Source: RH-AL1 sp965214415 (GTDB lineage Bacteria; Pseudomonadota; Alphaproteobacteria; Rhizobiales; Beijerinckiaceae). Taken from it: a DNA stretch of 64,000 nt. Below the pieces are notes generated by a model that had not been told where the DNA came from, did no database searches, and saw only the letters and a program-made list of their open reading frames with translations. Made by a program: the position numbers and the translations under genes. Below, piece by piece: positions 24,074 to 32,714 of this stretch; position 1 is the first letter of the stretch; each line of letters starts with the position of its first letter. The stretch spans positions 2,480,001 to 2,544,000 of the forward strand of contig CBDCBQ010000003.1 of assembly GCA_965214415.1 (NCBI GenBank), written 5' to 3'.

Positions 24074-25576
24074 ATGCAAGCCTATACCTCCCTCACCCGC
24101 CTGTTCGGCCGGCTGCGCGCGCTGGGCGACGCGGCCGGCGTGCTTGGATGGGACTCGCAGACCTTGATGCCGGCCGGTGCCGCCGAGGGGCGGGCGGAGC
24201 AGCTCGCGACCTTGCGCGGCCTCGCGCACGAGCTGCTGGTCGCGCCCGCGACGGGCGACCTGCTGGCCGCGGCGGACAGCGAGGCACCTGGGCTCGACGC
24301 GTGGCAACAGGCGAACCTTCGCGAAATGCGGCGGACGTTCGCGCACGCCAGCGCGGTACCAGGTGATCTCGTCGAGGCGAGTTCGAAGGCGACATCGCGC
24401 GCCGAGATGGCCTGGCGCGAGGCGCGAGCCAACAGCGACTTCGCGGCGCTGCTGCCCCACCTGCGCGAGGTGCTCGACCTCGAACGCGAGGTCGGCCAAG
24501 CCAAGGGCGCGGCGCTCGGGCTTGCGCCGTATGACGCCTTGCTCGACCAGTACGATCCGGGCCTGCGCCGGGCTCGCATCGACCCTCTGTTCGCGACGCT
24601 GCGACGCGAAATCCCGGATCTGATTCAGGCAGCGAAGGCGCGCCAGGACGCCTCTCCCGCGCCGGCGGCCATCGAAGGCCGCTTTCCCGTTGCGGCACAG
24701 CGCGCGCTCGGCGAGACGCTGATGCGGATGGTCGGGTTCGATTTCACGCGGGGCCGGCTCGACGTCAGCCTGCACCCGTTCTGCGGTGGCGCGACCGGCG
24801 ACGTTCGCATCACCACCCGCTACGACGAGACCGATTTCACGCGCGCCCTCATGGGCGTGCTGCACGAGACCGGGCATGCGATGTATGAGCAGGGGCGGCC
24901 GGCGGCCTGGCTGCGCCAGCCGGTCGGCGACGCGCGCGGCATGGTGATGCACGAGAGCCAGTCGCTGCTCGTCGAGATGCAGGCCTGCCGCACGCGCGAG
25001 TTCCTGACGTGCCTGGCGCCGCGAGTTCGGGAGGCCTTCGCGCAAAACGGCGAGGCCCTGTCGGCTGACAATCTCCACCGCCTCTACACGCGCGTCGAGC
25101 CGGGCTTCATCCGCGTCGACGCGGACGAGATTACCTACCCCGCGCACATCCTGCTGCGCTACGACCTCGAACGCGCGATGATCGACGGGTCGCTCGCCGT
25201 CGCCGACCTTCCCGGCGCCTTCGATGCCGGCATGCGCGAACTCCTCGGGCTCGAGGTGCCGGATGACGCGCATGGCTGCCTGCAGGACATCCATTGGCCC
25301 TCCGGCGCCTGGGGCTATTTTCCGACCTACACACTCGGTGCGGTGACGGCGGCCCAGCTGTTCCAGGCCGCCTGCGCGGCATCGCGCGAGATTCTGCCGG
25401 GGCTGGCCGCGGGCGATTTCGCGCCGCTGGTCGCCTGGCTCCGCCGCGAGGTGCACGCCAAGGGCAGCTTTGCCGAGACCGAGGATTTGATCGAGGCCGC
25501 GACCGGACAGCCGCTCAGCGTCGAGCCGTATCTCGCCCATCTGCGACGGCGATATCTTGGCGAGACGGTGCATTGA
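24074..25576 (+). CDS. Thermostable carboxypeptidase (M32 / Taq family)
   Basis: 500 residues, normal for M32 metallocarboxypeptidases. The zinc motif is HETGH (about residue 267) with the third ligand Glu in HESQSLL about 30 residues later; GWDSQTLMP near the N-terminus, ITTRY and WPSGAWGYFPTY near the C-terminus are family hallmarks. The enzyme removes C-terminal residues broadly (not Pro) in the cytoplasm and probably helps peptide recycling. ATG 24074 has GGAAAGG six bases upstream. It is convergent with the decarboxylase gene, 12 bases away. Confidence 0.94.
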   Translation: MQAYTSLTRLFGRLRALGDAAGVLGWDSQTLMPAGAAEGRAEQLATLRGLAHELLVAPATGDLLAAADSEAPGLDAWQQANLREMRRTFAHASAVPGDLVEASSKATSRAEMAWREARANSDFAALLPHLREVLDLEREVGQAKGAALGLAPYDALLDQYDPGLRRARIDPLFATLRREIPDLIQAAKARQDASPAPAAIEGRFPVAAQRALGETLMRMVGFDFTRGRLDVSLHPFCGGATGDVRITTRYDETDFTRALMGVLHETGHAMYEQGRPAAWLRQPVGDARGMVMHESQSLLVEMQACRTREFLTCLAPRVREAFAQNGEALSADNLHRLYTRVEPGFIRVDADEITYPAHILLRYDLERAMIDGSLAVADLPGAFDAGMRELLGLEVPDDAHGCLQDIHWPSGAWGYFPTYTLGAVTAAQLFQAACAASREILPGLAAGDFAPLVAWLRREVHAKGSFAETEDLIEAATGQPLSVEPYLAHLRRRYLGETVH

Positions 25577-25588
25577 GGCCTGCAAGCG

Positions 25589-27187
25589 TCACATCAGCGG
25601 TTTCGGCGCCGTGTAGATCGAAGCCACGATCACCGTAGGTCCACCTCGCCTCAGCGCCTCGCGCAGCGCATCGCGCGCATCGCCGGGCGTCTCGATGTCG
25701 ACTGCAATGCATCCGTAGCCCCGCGCGATCGACGCGATGTCGAGGTCCGGCAGGTCGAGGCCTGGCACGTCAGGCGTATTCTCGAGCAGCGCGAAGCTCT
25801 TCAGGATCGCGTATTCGCGATTGTCCGGCACCACCACGACGAGCGGCAGCGCGAGTTGCGCCGCGGTCCATAGTGCCTGGATCGAATATTGGAGCGAGCC
25901 GTCGCCGATGAAGGCGAGCACTGGCCGGTTGCGACCGATCTGGCGTTCGGCGAGGGCGATGCCTACGGCGGCGGGCAGGCCGTAGCCGAGGCCGCCGCTC
26001 GACGGGAAGAAATATGAGTCGGGCTCGGTCGTCGGCCAGTGCGCCTTCAGCGCCATGATGTTCGACGGCGTCTCGTTGACCACCACCGCGTGCGCCGGCC
26101 GCGCCTCGGCCAGGGCGTGAAATAGCTGGTCGGGCGTCATCCGCCCGCCGGGCGCGGGCGTGGGCCGCGCGCGCGGCGTCGTCGAGGATCTCGCCGGCCC
26201 GGACACCAAGCCCGCCAGCACGCCCATCGCCGCGGCGGGATCGGCAAGCAGGCTGTCGCCGACCGGCGCGCGCGCGGCCTCGGCGGGGTCGTCCGTCACC
26301 AGCACGAGCCGCGTGTCCGGCGGCAGGTACTCGCCGGCGATATAGGGATAGTAGCGAAACACCGGCGCGCCGATGACGACGACCAGGTCGTAAGGCGTCA
26401 GCAACTTCTGCAGCGGGCCGATCGCCGGCGGCAGGTGGCCCTGGAACAGCGGGTGATTTTCCGGAAACACGCCGGCCTCGCAGAACGGCGCGGCGAACAC
26501 CGCGCAGCCGAGCCGTTCGGCGAGCACGACGCCCTCATCCCAGCCGCGTGAGCGGGCGACGCCTGCGCCGAGCACGAGGACAGGGTTGCGCGCCTCGTCG
26601 AGCGCCGTCGCGAGCGGACGCAGCCCGTCCTCCGAGGCCAGCATGGACGCGGCGATCGTGCGCGGCGCGACAGGGCGCCCGGCCGGCTTGTCCCAGTCGT
26701 CGAGCGGGAACGACACGAAGACAGGGCCCGTCGGCGGCTGCAACGCCATCGCATGCGCCCGCAGCAACGCCGCCGGCGCGTCCTCGGCGCGTGAAGTCTC
26801 GAGCGCCAGCTTTACATAGGGGCGCGGCAGCAGCGTCGCGTCGATATTGGTGAGGAACGGCTCGAGCAGCATCATCTCGCGGGTTTGCTGGCCGGCCGTG
26901 ATGACGAGCGGCGCCTTGTTGTGCCAGGCCGTCATGATGTTGCCCATGGCGTTGCCGACGCCAGCCGCCGTGTGCAGGTTCACGAGGGTCGGTCGGTGCA
27001 TCGCGCGCGCGTAGCCGTCGGCCATGGCGACGACGGAGGCCTCCTGCAGGCCGAGCACGTAGGTGAAGTCGCTCGGCCAGTGCTTGAGGAACGGCTGCTC
27101 GGTCGAGCCGGGATTGCCGAACACGGTTGTCAGCCCGAGGTCGCGCATCAGGTCGCGCGTGGCGGCGAGGACGGTCCGGCCGCTCAT
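25589..27187 (-). CDS. Thiamine diphosphate decarboxylase, benzoylformate decarboxylase-like
   Basis: 532 residues aligning by eye along its length with benzoylformate decarboxylase: FGNPGS (Ser28), LQEAS (Glu49, ThDP activation), LHTAAG (His72), VIGAPVFRY, and the ThDP/Mg motif GDGSLQYS with PDN. The family removes CO2 from aromatic 2-oxoacids (benzoylformate to benzaldehyde in the mandelate pathway). The second active-site His of the Pseudomonas enzyme, in FRYH, is Tyr280 here, so substrate or rate may differ. No mandelate dehydrogenase or racemase lies nearby. Its ATG overlaps the stop of the patatin gene (ATGA), which indicates an operon. Confidence 0.88.
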   Translation of the reverse strand: MSGRTVLAATRDLMRDLGLTTVFGNPGSTEQPFLKHWPSDFTYVLGLQEASVVAMADGYARAMHRPTLVNLHTAAGVGNAMGNIMTAWHNKAPLVITAGQQTREMMLLEPFLTNIDATLLPRPYVKLALETSRAEDAPAALLRAHAMALQPPTGPVFVSFPLDDWDKPAGRPVAPRTIAASMLASEDGLRPLATALDEARNPVLVLGAGVARSRGWDEGVVLAERLGCAVFAAPFCEAGVFPENHPLFQGHLPPAIGPLQKLLTPYDLVVVIGAPVFRYYPYIAGEYLPPDTRLVLVTDDPAEAARAPVGDSLLADPAAAMGVLAGLVSGPARSSTTPRARPTPAPGGRMTPDQLFHALAEARPAHAVVVNETPSNIMALKAHWPTTEPDSYFFPSSGGLGYGLPAAVGIALAERQIGRNRPVLAFIGDGSLQYSIQALWTAAQLALPLVVVVPDNREYAILKSFALLENTPDVPGLDLPDLDIASIARGYGCIAVDIETPGDARDALREALRRGGPTVIVASIYTAPKPLM

Positions 27188-28713
27188 TCGGCGTCGACCG
27201 CTGGCCCCTTGGCCGCCGCGGCTGATTCATAGGCCGCGGTCGTCGCCGACTGCATATGCCCCCGCCGACCGAAGCGATGCGGCTTTTCGGGCTCCGCCTG
27301 GGGCGTCGCATGCTGGAAGGCCTCGATCGGCAACAATGTCGGCGACGAGGGCGGCGAGGAGAACCACTTGCCGGCAAGCCCGACTTCGCGACCCGCCGCG
27401 TACAGAGCCTTGGCGAAGACGCGATCGAATGGGCTCCGCGGCCTGGCATTGAACGACGGTGGGATCGCGTTGAAAAAGAACCGTCCCTGGTTGGCCTTGG
27501 TCGTCAGCGCCAGCGCAAGCAAGTTGTCGATCACCTGATATTTCACCATCGTTTGCACCGCGCGCAACGCCAGCGGCAAGATCTTCAAGTCGATCGCATT
27601 GTACTCCGGTCCAAGCTTGCCATTCTCGATGACGTAAAGCGTGCGCTCGCGCCGCTCGGGGAAGAACATGTCCTCGATATGCAGGATCTGCGACTCCGGC
27701 GGGATGAACACAAGCTCCGCCGTTACGCCGCCATCGACGTGCAGCTCGTCGTACATCTTGCCGTCGGCGGCGCGCACGTTGATCCGCACCGGCGGAAACA
27801 CGCCCGGCAACGCCGAGGAGGCGCGCAGCACGCTGACGAAGAGATCGCGGCGATCCGGCCGTTTGCTCAGCGCGATGCCGGACAGACCCCAGATCACCTG
27901 GCGTTGCGCATCGAGGTTCGTCGTCAGCACCAGGAGCCGGCGCCCCTTCATGTGCTCCTCGGCGATGCGATCGAGAAAGTCCTCGGTCACATAGGACTTG
28001 ATCAACTCCTGGAGGCGCGTCGTGTCGTTCAAGGCGTCGCTGAAGAAGCCGCGTATGCCGCGGCTCTTGTAGAGCTGCCCGGCGCCGTACTCGGTGTAGA
28101 TCTCCCGCAGGCACTCGTCGCGCGACTCGCCGAGAAACGCGAACGGCGCCGCCAGCGCGCCCGCGCTGACGCCCGTCACCACCTCGAATTTCGGTCGATC
28201 GCCGCGCGCGGTCCACCCGGCCAGCACGCCAGCCGCGAAGGCGCCCTTGTCGCCGCCGCCCGACAGCGCGAGGTAGTCGGCCCGGTCGATGGCGCACGGG
28301 GTGAGACCGGCGTCCGCCGCGGCGCGGACCTGCCGGTTCTTCTCGATCAGCGTGTCCTCGAACGCCGGCGTATAGACGTCGCCCCAGAAGCGGACCTTCT
28401 CGTAGCCCGGCACGTAGGCCATCTCGAGCATCGCTTCGGGCAGCGCGTTCGGGCGCGGCGTGCTCGTCGCCGGACTGCTCTTGGCGCGACGGGAGAGGCC
28501 TTTGACGAGCCGATCGAGAAAGCGCGCCCGGTCCATGTTCGGCGCGAGATCGGGACGTGCCCTGTCCGCGCGCTCCATCTCGGGCTCCGACATGCTCCCT
28601 GGAGGCCCGTCCGCGTCCGAGATGCCCAGGGACGCACCACGCGGCGCCACGTCTCGATCGCTTCGAAGCTCGTCCAAGACAAGACCCTCGCGTCGGCTAC
28701 CGGCGGCCAACAT
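27184..28713 (-). CDS. Patatin-like phospholipase (first copy)
   Basis: 509 residues. The patatin core spans about residues 145-350: oxyanion-hole SGGGDKGAF, nucleophile Ser in GVSAGAL and catalytic Asp in HVDGGVTAE. Patatins are acyl hydrolases that cut phospholipids or other lipids. There is no clear signal peptide, so a cytoplasmic or membrane-surface location is likely. The first ~55 residues are polar and poorly conserved-looking, so the start (ATG 28713) could be an internal Met. It is the middle gene of an MFS exporter-patatin-decarboxylase run, 42 bases after the exporter. It resembles the copy at 32715-33935. Confidence 0.88.
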   Translation of the reverse strand: MLAAGSRREGLVLDELRSDRDVAPRGASLGISDADGPPGSMSEPEMERADRARPDLAPNMDRARFLDRLVKGLSRRAKSSPATSTPRPNALPEAMLEMAYVPGYEKVRFWGDVYTPAFEDTLIEKNRQVRAAADAGLTPCAIDRADYLALSGGGDKGAFAAGVLAGWTARGDRPKFEVVTGVSAGALAAPFAFLGESRDECLREIYTEYGAGQLYKSRGIRGFFSDALNDTTRLQELIKSYVTEDFLDRIAEEHMKGRRLLVLTTNLDAQRQVIWGLSGIALSKRPDRRDLFVSVLRASSALPGVFPPVRINVRAADGKMYDELHVDGGVTAELVFIPPESQILHIEDMFFPERRERTLYVIENGKLGPEYNAIDLKILPLALRAVQTMVKYQVIDNLLALALTTKANQGRFFFNAIPPSFNARPRSPFDRVFAKALYAAGREVGLAGKWFSSPPSSPTLLPIEAFQHATPQAEPEKPHRFGRRGHMQSATTAAYESAAAAKGPAVDAE

Positions 28714-28755
28714 AATTGAAGCCGCGCGTTGTTGGAACCTGCAATCCGGTCGAGG

Positions 28756-30213
28756 TCAGGTCGGACGTGGCGATGGGGCGGCGGGCGTCATCGCGGCGTC
28801 TTCCGTCCGTTTCGGCGGTGCCCCGAGCATCGTCAGGGCCGCGATCGCGGAGAGACATGTCATCGCGGCGCCGATCCAGACCGCGGCATGGAAGCTCGTG
28901 AGAAGCGCCGCGCCCTTGCGCGCCAGCACCGCGCCGGCGAGCGAGGTGGCGATAAGCCCGCCAGCACGCGAGACCATGCTGTTGAAGCCAGACGCGGTGC
29001 CTGTGTGATGGCGATCGACCGAGCCAAGAACGGCGGTCGTCAGCGGGGCGACCGCGCCCGCCATGCCGAGCGCCAGCACGGCCGCACCCGGAACCACCGT
29101 CATCCAGTAGCTGCCGGCGGGGTCGACCCGGGAGAGCAGCATGTAGCCGAGCGCGCTGACAAGCGAACCGCCAGCGAGCAGCCAGCGCGGGCCATGGCGT
29201 CCGGCGAGCTGGCCCATGAAGCGCGAGGCGGCCCCGACGATGGCCGGGAACGGCAGCAGCGCCAGGCCGGCCTGCAGCGGCGTGTAGCCGCCCTCGATCA
29301 GGACATACGGCAACAGCAGAAACAGACCGCCGACGGCGGCATAGATCAGGAAGGTGACCATGGTCAGCCCGACGAACTCGCGCGACGCGAACATGCCGAG
29401 CGGCATCATCGCACGCGAGCCACGCCGCCGCTCGTGCCAGAGAAATACCGCGAACGCGGCGAGGCTTCCGCCCAACGCCAGCCACCCGAACGAGGGCATC
29501 GACTGCCGGCTCGACCACAGCGTCAGCGGCCACGCGAACAGCCCGAGCGCCAACGTCGCCAGCACGGCGCCCGCGGCATCGAGCTTCTCCTCACGATCCG
29601 CGCTCTCGGCGACATAGCGGCGTGCGATGACGATGGCGGCCGCCGCGACCGGCACGTTGATCAGAAAGATCGCGCGCCATCCGAACGCGCCGATCAGCCA
29701 GCCGCCGAGCGGCGGCCCCGCCGCGCTGGCGATCACGCCGACCGCCGCCCAGGTGCCGATCGCGCGCCCGCGCGTCGCTTCGGGGTAGGCGTTCGACAGT
29801 AGCGCGAGGCTGTTGGGCATCAGCATCGCGGCGCCGATGCCTTGCAAGGCCCGCATCGGGACGAGGACGGCAAAGCTCGGCGCCAGCGCGCAGCCGATCG
29901 AGGCCAACGCGAAGACGACGATGCCGGTCACGAGCAGCCGGCGCCGGCCGAACTTGTCGCCGGCCGCGCCGCCGATCAGCAGCAGCGCCGCCAGCGGCAG
30001 CAGATAGCCGTTGAGCGTCCATTGCAGATCGACCGAGCTGCCGCCGAGGCTCTTCTGCAAGGCCGGCAACGCGACATTGGTGACGGAACTGTCGATGAAG
30101 GCGAGGCTCGATGCCATGATGGACATCGCGAGCGTCCAGCCCGGATGAGATTGCGTGCTAGGTTCGGCGTCGCAATGCGGGCGGTCGCAGGTCGCGTGGA
30201 GCGCCGCCGTCAT
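28756..30213 (-). CDS. MFS drug exporter, DHA2 (EmrB/QacA-like) family
   Basis: 485 residues with about fourteen membrane segments. The first loop carries GDKFGRRRLL (motif A), ALPALQKSLG and the QWTLNGYLL stretch occur early, and IGTWAAVGVIASAAGPPLGG matches motif C of proton-driven antiporters. Members expel drugs, dyes or metabolites; the substrate cannot be predicted. It is the first gene of the run with the patatin and decarboxylase genes. The C-terminal tail is short and Pro/Ala-rich. Confidence 0.9.
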   Translation of the reverse strand: MTAALHATCDRPHCDAEPSTQSHPGWTLAMSIMASSLAFIDSSVTNVALPALQKSLGGSSVDLQWTLNGYLLPLAALLLIGGAAGDKFGRRRLLVTGIVVFALASIGCALAPSFAVLVPMRALQGIGAAMLMPNSLALLSNAYPEATRGRAIGTWAAVGVIASAAGPPLGGWLIGAFGWRAIFLINVPVAAAAIVIARRYVAESADREEKLDAAGAVLATLALGLFAWPLTLWSSRQSMPSFGWLALGGSLAAFAVFLWHERRRGSRAMMPLGMFASREFVGLTMVTFLIYAAVGGLFLLLPYVLIEGGYTPLQAGLALLPFPAIVGAASRFMGQLAGRHGPRWLLAGGSLVSALGYMLLSRVDPAGSYWMTVVPGAAVLALGMAGAVAPLTTAVLGSVDRHHTGTASGFNSMVSRAGGLIATSLAGAVLARKGAALLTSFHAAVWIGAAMTCLSAIAALTMLGAPPKRTEDAAMTPAAPSPRPT

Positions 30214-30332
30214 CGGGCTGGCTTCGGCATGTACGTTATCCGCGCGGCGTCACCGCGTTCAATCGGGGCTGCCGTCAGCCGGCAGGGATGAAATGGCGGC
30301 GAAGCCGCGGCTTGTAAAGGCGAGAGCAGCGC

Positions 30333-30623
30333 TCAGGCCCGGGTCGCCCGCTCGATCGCCGCGCGCGCGACCTTCTCGGCATCATCGTAGGCGGCCAGCG
30401 TCTCGTCGACATAGGCCAGCATTTCGCGCCCCTCGAGATCGGTCCGATGCGCGAGCCGTGCGCGCGCCTCGAACAGATCCTCCATATGGTCGGCGAAATA
30501 GAGGTCGATGTCGCGGATGATATCGCGCGCCAGCTCGCGTCGCGATTCGGAGTCGTCGTTGGCCAGCGTCGCGCGCGCGTTGAACGCGTCGTAGATGTAG
30601 CGCTCGATGATGAATCTGCTCAT
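30333..30623 (-). CDS. Hypothetical small acidic helical protein
   Basis: 96 residues starting MSRFIIERYIYDAFNARATL. Strongly helical, rich in Asp/Glu/Arg/Ala, with no membrane segment and no Cys. No family is recognised. It is on the same strand as, and 120 bases upstream of, the MFS exporter gene. ATG 30623 lacks a strong ribosome site; the frame continues upstream to 30884 but that part overlaps the esterase gene and looks Arg-biased. Codon pattern and residue composition favour a real protein. Confidence 0.55.
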   Translation of the reverse strand: MSRFIIERYIYDAFNARATLANDDSESRRELARDIIRDIDLYFADHMEDLFEARARLAHRTDLEGREMLAYVDETLAAYDDAEKVARAAIERATRA

Positions 30624-30699
30624 GGCGGGTGTCGTGTCCAGGCGCCAAACGCTTGAGGCAAGGATTACACCACCGCGCCGTGACGCGCGGGTCCGCCTG

Positions 30700-31458
30700 T
30701 CAGCGCGGCACCTCCGCTCCGGTGCGCGCGGCGAGCCACGCCGAGAGGTCCCGCGTCTCGGCCGCCTCCGTCGTGTGGCCCATGCCGGAGTAGGCGTGGA
30801 ACGAGACGGGCACGCCGAGCCGCTCGAGGGACGCGCGCGCCGCCGTCGCGCTGGCGAAGGGGATGCGTGCATCGGCGGTGCCATGCGCGATGAAGAAGGA
30901 TTCGCGGCCGAGCGCGGCGCGGCCCGGCAGCCCCGCCTCGGCGGATGGGAACAGGGTGCCGCTGAGCACGGCCGCGCCGCGAAACCGGTCGGGTGCGGCC
31001 AGGGCGACCTCGTAGGTCATGACCGCGCCCTGGCTGAAGCCGCCGATGAAGACGCGGGCCGGGTCCGCGTCGAAGCGCTCCACGGCCTTGGCGACGATGA
31101 GGTCGACGATCTTGCGGGATACTGCGATGTCGGCGTCGCGCGAGGTCTTGCGATACCAGCGCCAGCCGCCGCCGCGATCGGCGAACGGCGCGCGCGGCGA
31201 GACGACCACGAACGTTGGCGGCAAATCATGCCACAGGGTGACCATGTCGCGCTCGTCGGAGCCGCTGCCATGCAGCAGGACGATCAGCGGCGGATGCGCG
31301 GATTTCTCCGTCGGCTCGTGCGCGACCATCGTGATCTCGGTGGCCGCGGCGGAGGCCGCCGAGCCGACGAGAGCCGCCAGCAGGCAAGCCAAAGATAGCA
31401 ACGCGCATTCCTTCGCCCGCGATCGGGAGAGGGGCGTGACCTCAGCTCGCGTGGGCAA
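30700..31458 (-). CDS. Secreted alpha/beta-hydrolase, carboxylesterase/phospholipase type
   Basis: 252 residues. A signal peptide (about LLSLACLLAALVGSAASA, residues 20-38) precedes an alpha/beta-hydrolase core: oxyanion turn VLLHGSGSDE, nucleophile in GGFSQGAVM, Asp in HGTADARIP and His in GMGHTTE. The pattern fits the carboxylesterase/lysophospholipase family (YpfH/EstB-like). It overlaps the end of the DUF2778 gene upstream by 17 bases, which suggests co-transcription. Given two patatins close by, a lipid or ester substrate in the periplasm is plausible but unproven. Confidence 0.87.
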   Translation of the reverse strand: MPTRAEVTPLSRSRAKECALLSLACLLAALVGSAASAAATEITMVAHEPTEKSAHPPLIVLLHGSGSDERDMVTLWHDLPPTFVVVSPRAPFADRGGGWRWYRKTSRDADIAVSRKIVDLIVAKAVERFDADPARVFIGGFSQGAVMTYEVALAAPDRFRGAAVLSGTLFPSAEAGLPGRAALGRESFFIAHGTADARIPFASATAARASLERLGVPVSFHAYSGMGHTTEAAETRDLSAWLAARTGAEVPR

Positions 31459-32560
31459 CGACGAGCAGACGGCGGACCAGGCCTGAGTCGTAGGCGGCGA
31501 TAAAGGCTTCGTAGTCGCGGAACACCACGCAGCCGTTCGACTCGCCGGTGTGGCCGCGCAGCATGTAGCTGTGCGTAAGCAGGCCGGCGCGGCCGAAGGT
31601 GGTGCCGCCGGTCGGCGTCATGCGCAAGGCTCGCACGCCATGGAACAGCGCTTCGCGGGGCGTCAGCTCGTAGAGGTTGGGCGGGGTCGCGCCGCGCATG
31701 CGCTGCGTCACGCTGGAGGGGTCGTCGACGCTGGTGCCGAGGCCGGAATGCGCCTCGAGCCGCGTGCCATTGGGCAGCGTCACGGTGTGCGCGGTGATGT
31801 CGTAGACGGCGGTGTAGCGATCGACGCCGCCCGGCGTGCCGATCGCGCCGGTCTCAGGATTGGCGTAGCCGAGCACCGAGCCGGGCGTCGGTGGCAGCGA
31901 GAACAGCCTGTCGAAGAACGACGGCTGGCCGCCCGGCTCGGCGACAGGCGCGGGCGCACCCTTGTCAGCCGGCGCGAGCGACGCGACACGGCGGTTCGCC
32001 ACGCGCGGCAACGGGCTGGCGGCAGGGGTCGAAAAGGCCGGCCGCGGCAGCGGCATCGGGATTTCTTGGACCAACGGCGGGACGGCGGGGAGCGCAGGAA
32101 CGACCGTCGGCTCGGCGCCATCGATGTTGGCGACTTCGGCGCTGGTGACTTCGGCGCTGGTGACTTCGGCGCTGGCGATTTGCGGCTCGGCGGGAGGCGC
32201 CACCTCGGCGATCTGGGCCGGCTCCGTCTTCGGCCGATAGGCCCGCAGGGGCGCATCCTGCGCGAAAGAGGCCGGCGAGGCTCCCCCGACGAAGGCTGGA
32301 TCGAGGACGGCCGCGTAATGGCGCAGCGGCGCGAGCGCCGGGGTCGGGGTTGGCGCGGCGATCGGTCCGGTGACGGGCGGCGCCAGCTCGGCGACAATGC
32401 GCGGCGCGTCGGCTGGACGAAGATAGAGCATGCCAAGACCGATCGGCGCGCTGAGGATGAGAGCAATGGCGCACAGGACGCCTTGCGGGACCTGCCGGCG
32501 CTGAACGGGGCTCATATCGAAAGGCTCGACCTCGGCCGGCCCCCACGTCATGTATGTCAT
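31442..32560 (-). CDS. DUF2778 protein (L,D-transpeptidase-like fold) with Pro-rich linker
   Basis: 372 residues. A cytoplasmic N-terminus is followed by one membrane anchor (VLCAIALILSAPIGLGML, about residues 27-44), a long Pro/Ala linker containing three AEVTS-type repeats, and a C-terminal DUF2778 domain (about 245-372). The domain shows YDITAHTVTLPNG, EAHSGLGTSVDDP, FHGVRALRM and the probable catalytic pair in LLTHSYML and SNGCVVF. The His/Cys order matches L,D-transpeptidase-type enzymes; some relatives are peptidoglycan-cutting effectors. The anchored architecture argues for a housekeeping envelope role rather than an exported toxin. Confidence 0.85.
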   Translation of the reverse strand: MTYMTWGPAEVEPFDMSPVQRRQVPQGVLCAIALILSAPIGLGMLYLRPADAPRIVAELAPPVTGPIAAPTPTPALAPLRHYAAVLDPAFVGGASPASFAQDAPLRAYRPKTEPAQIAEVAPPAEPQIASAEVTSAEVTSAEVANIDGAEPTVVPALPAVPPLVQEIPMPLPRPAFSTPAASPLPRVANRRVASLAPADKGAPAPVAEPGGQPSFFDRLFSLPPTPGSVLGYANPETGAIGTPGGVDRYTAVYDITAHTVTLPNGTRLEAHSGLGTSVDDPSSVTQRMRGATPPNLYELTPREALFHGVRALRMTPTGGTTFGRAGLLTHSYMLRGHTGESNGCVVFRDYEAFIAAYDSGLVRRLLVVAHAS

Positions 32561-32714
32561 CGCCCGCTCTCGACCCCTCGATCACCGCGCCGTGAAGACT
32601 GGCTGCCATTCGTGTCCGAGATGTGGACAGGCTGCGGCCAAGCGGCGGTACATTGAGGCCGACTTTGGTTAAGCGGCATTTAAGCGTTAACCCTGTGCCG
32701 ACGATTTTAGCGGT

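Noticed and set aside
24047..25585. A 512-codon open frame antisense to the M32 carboxypeptidase gene
   Set aside because: The plus strand shows HETGH and other M32 motifs and a good ribosome site; the antisense product has no family features.
32100..32170. Three 15-bp repeats (GGCGCTGGTGACTTC type)
   Set aside because: They lie within the Pro/Ala linker of the DUF2778 protein and encode AEVTS units, so they are an in-gene linker repeat rather than a separate element.
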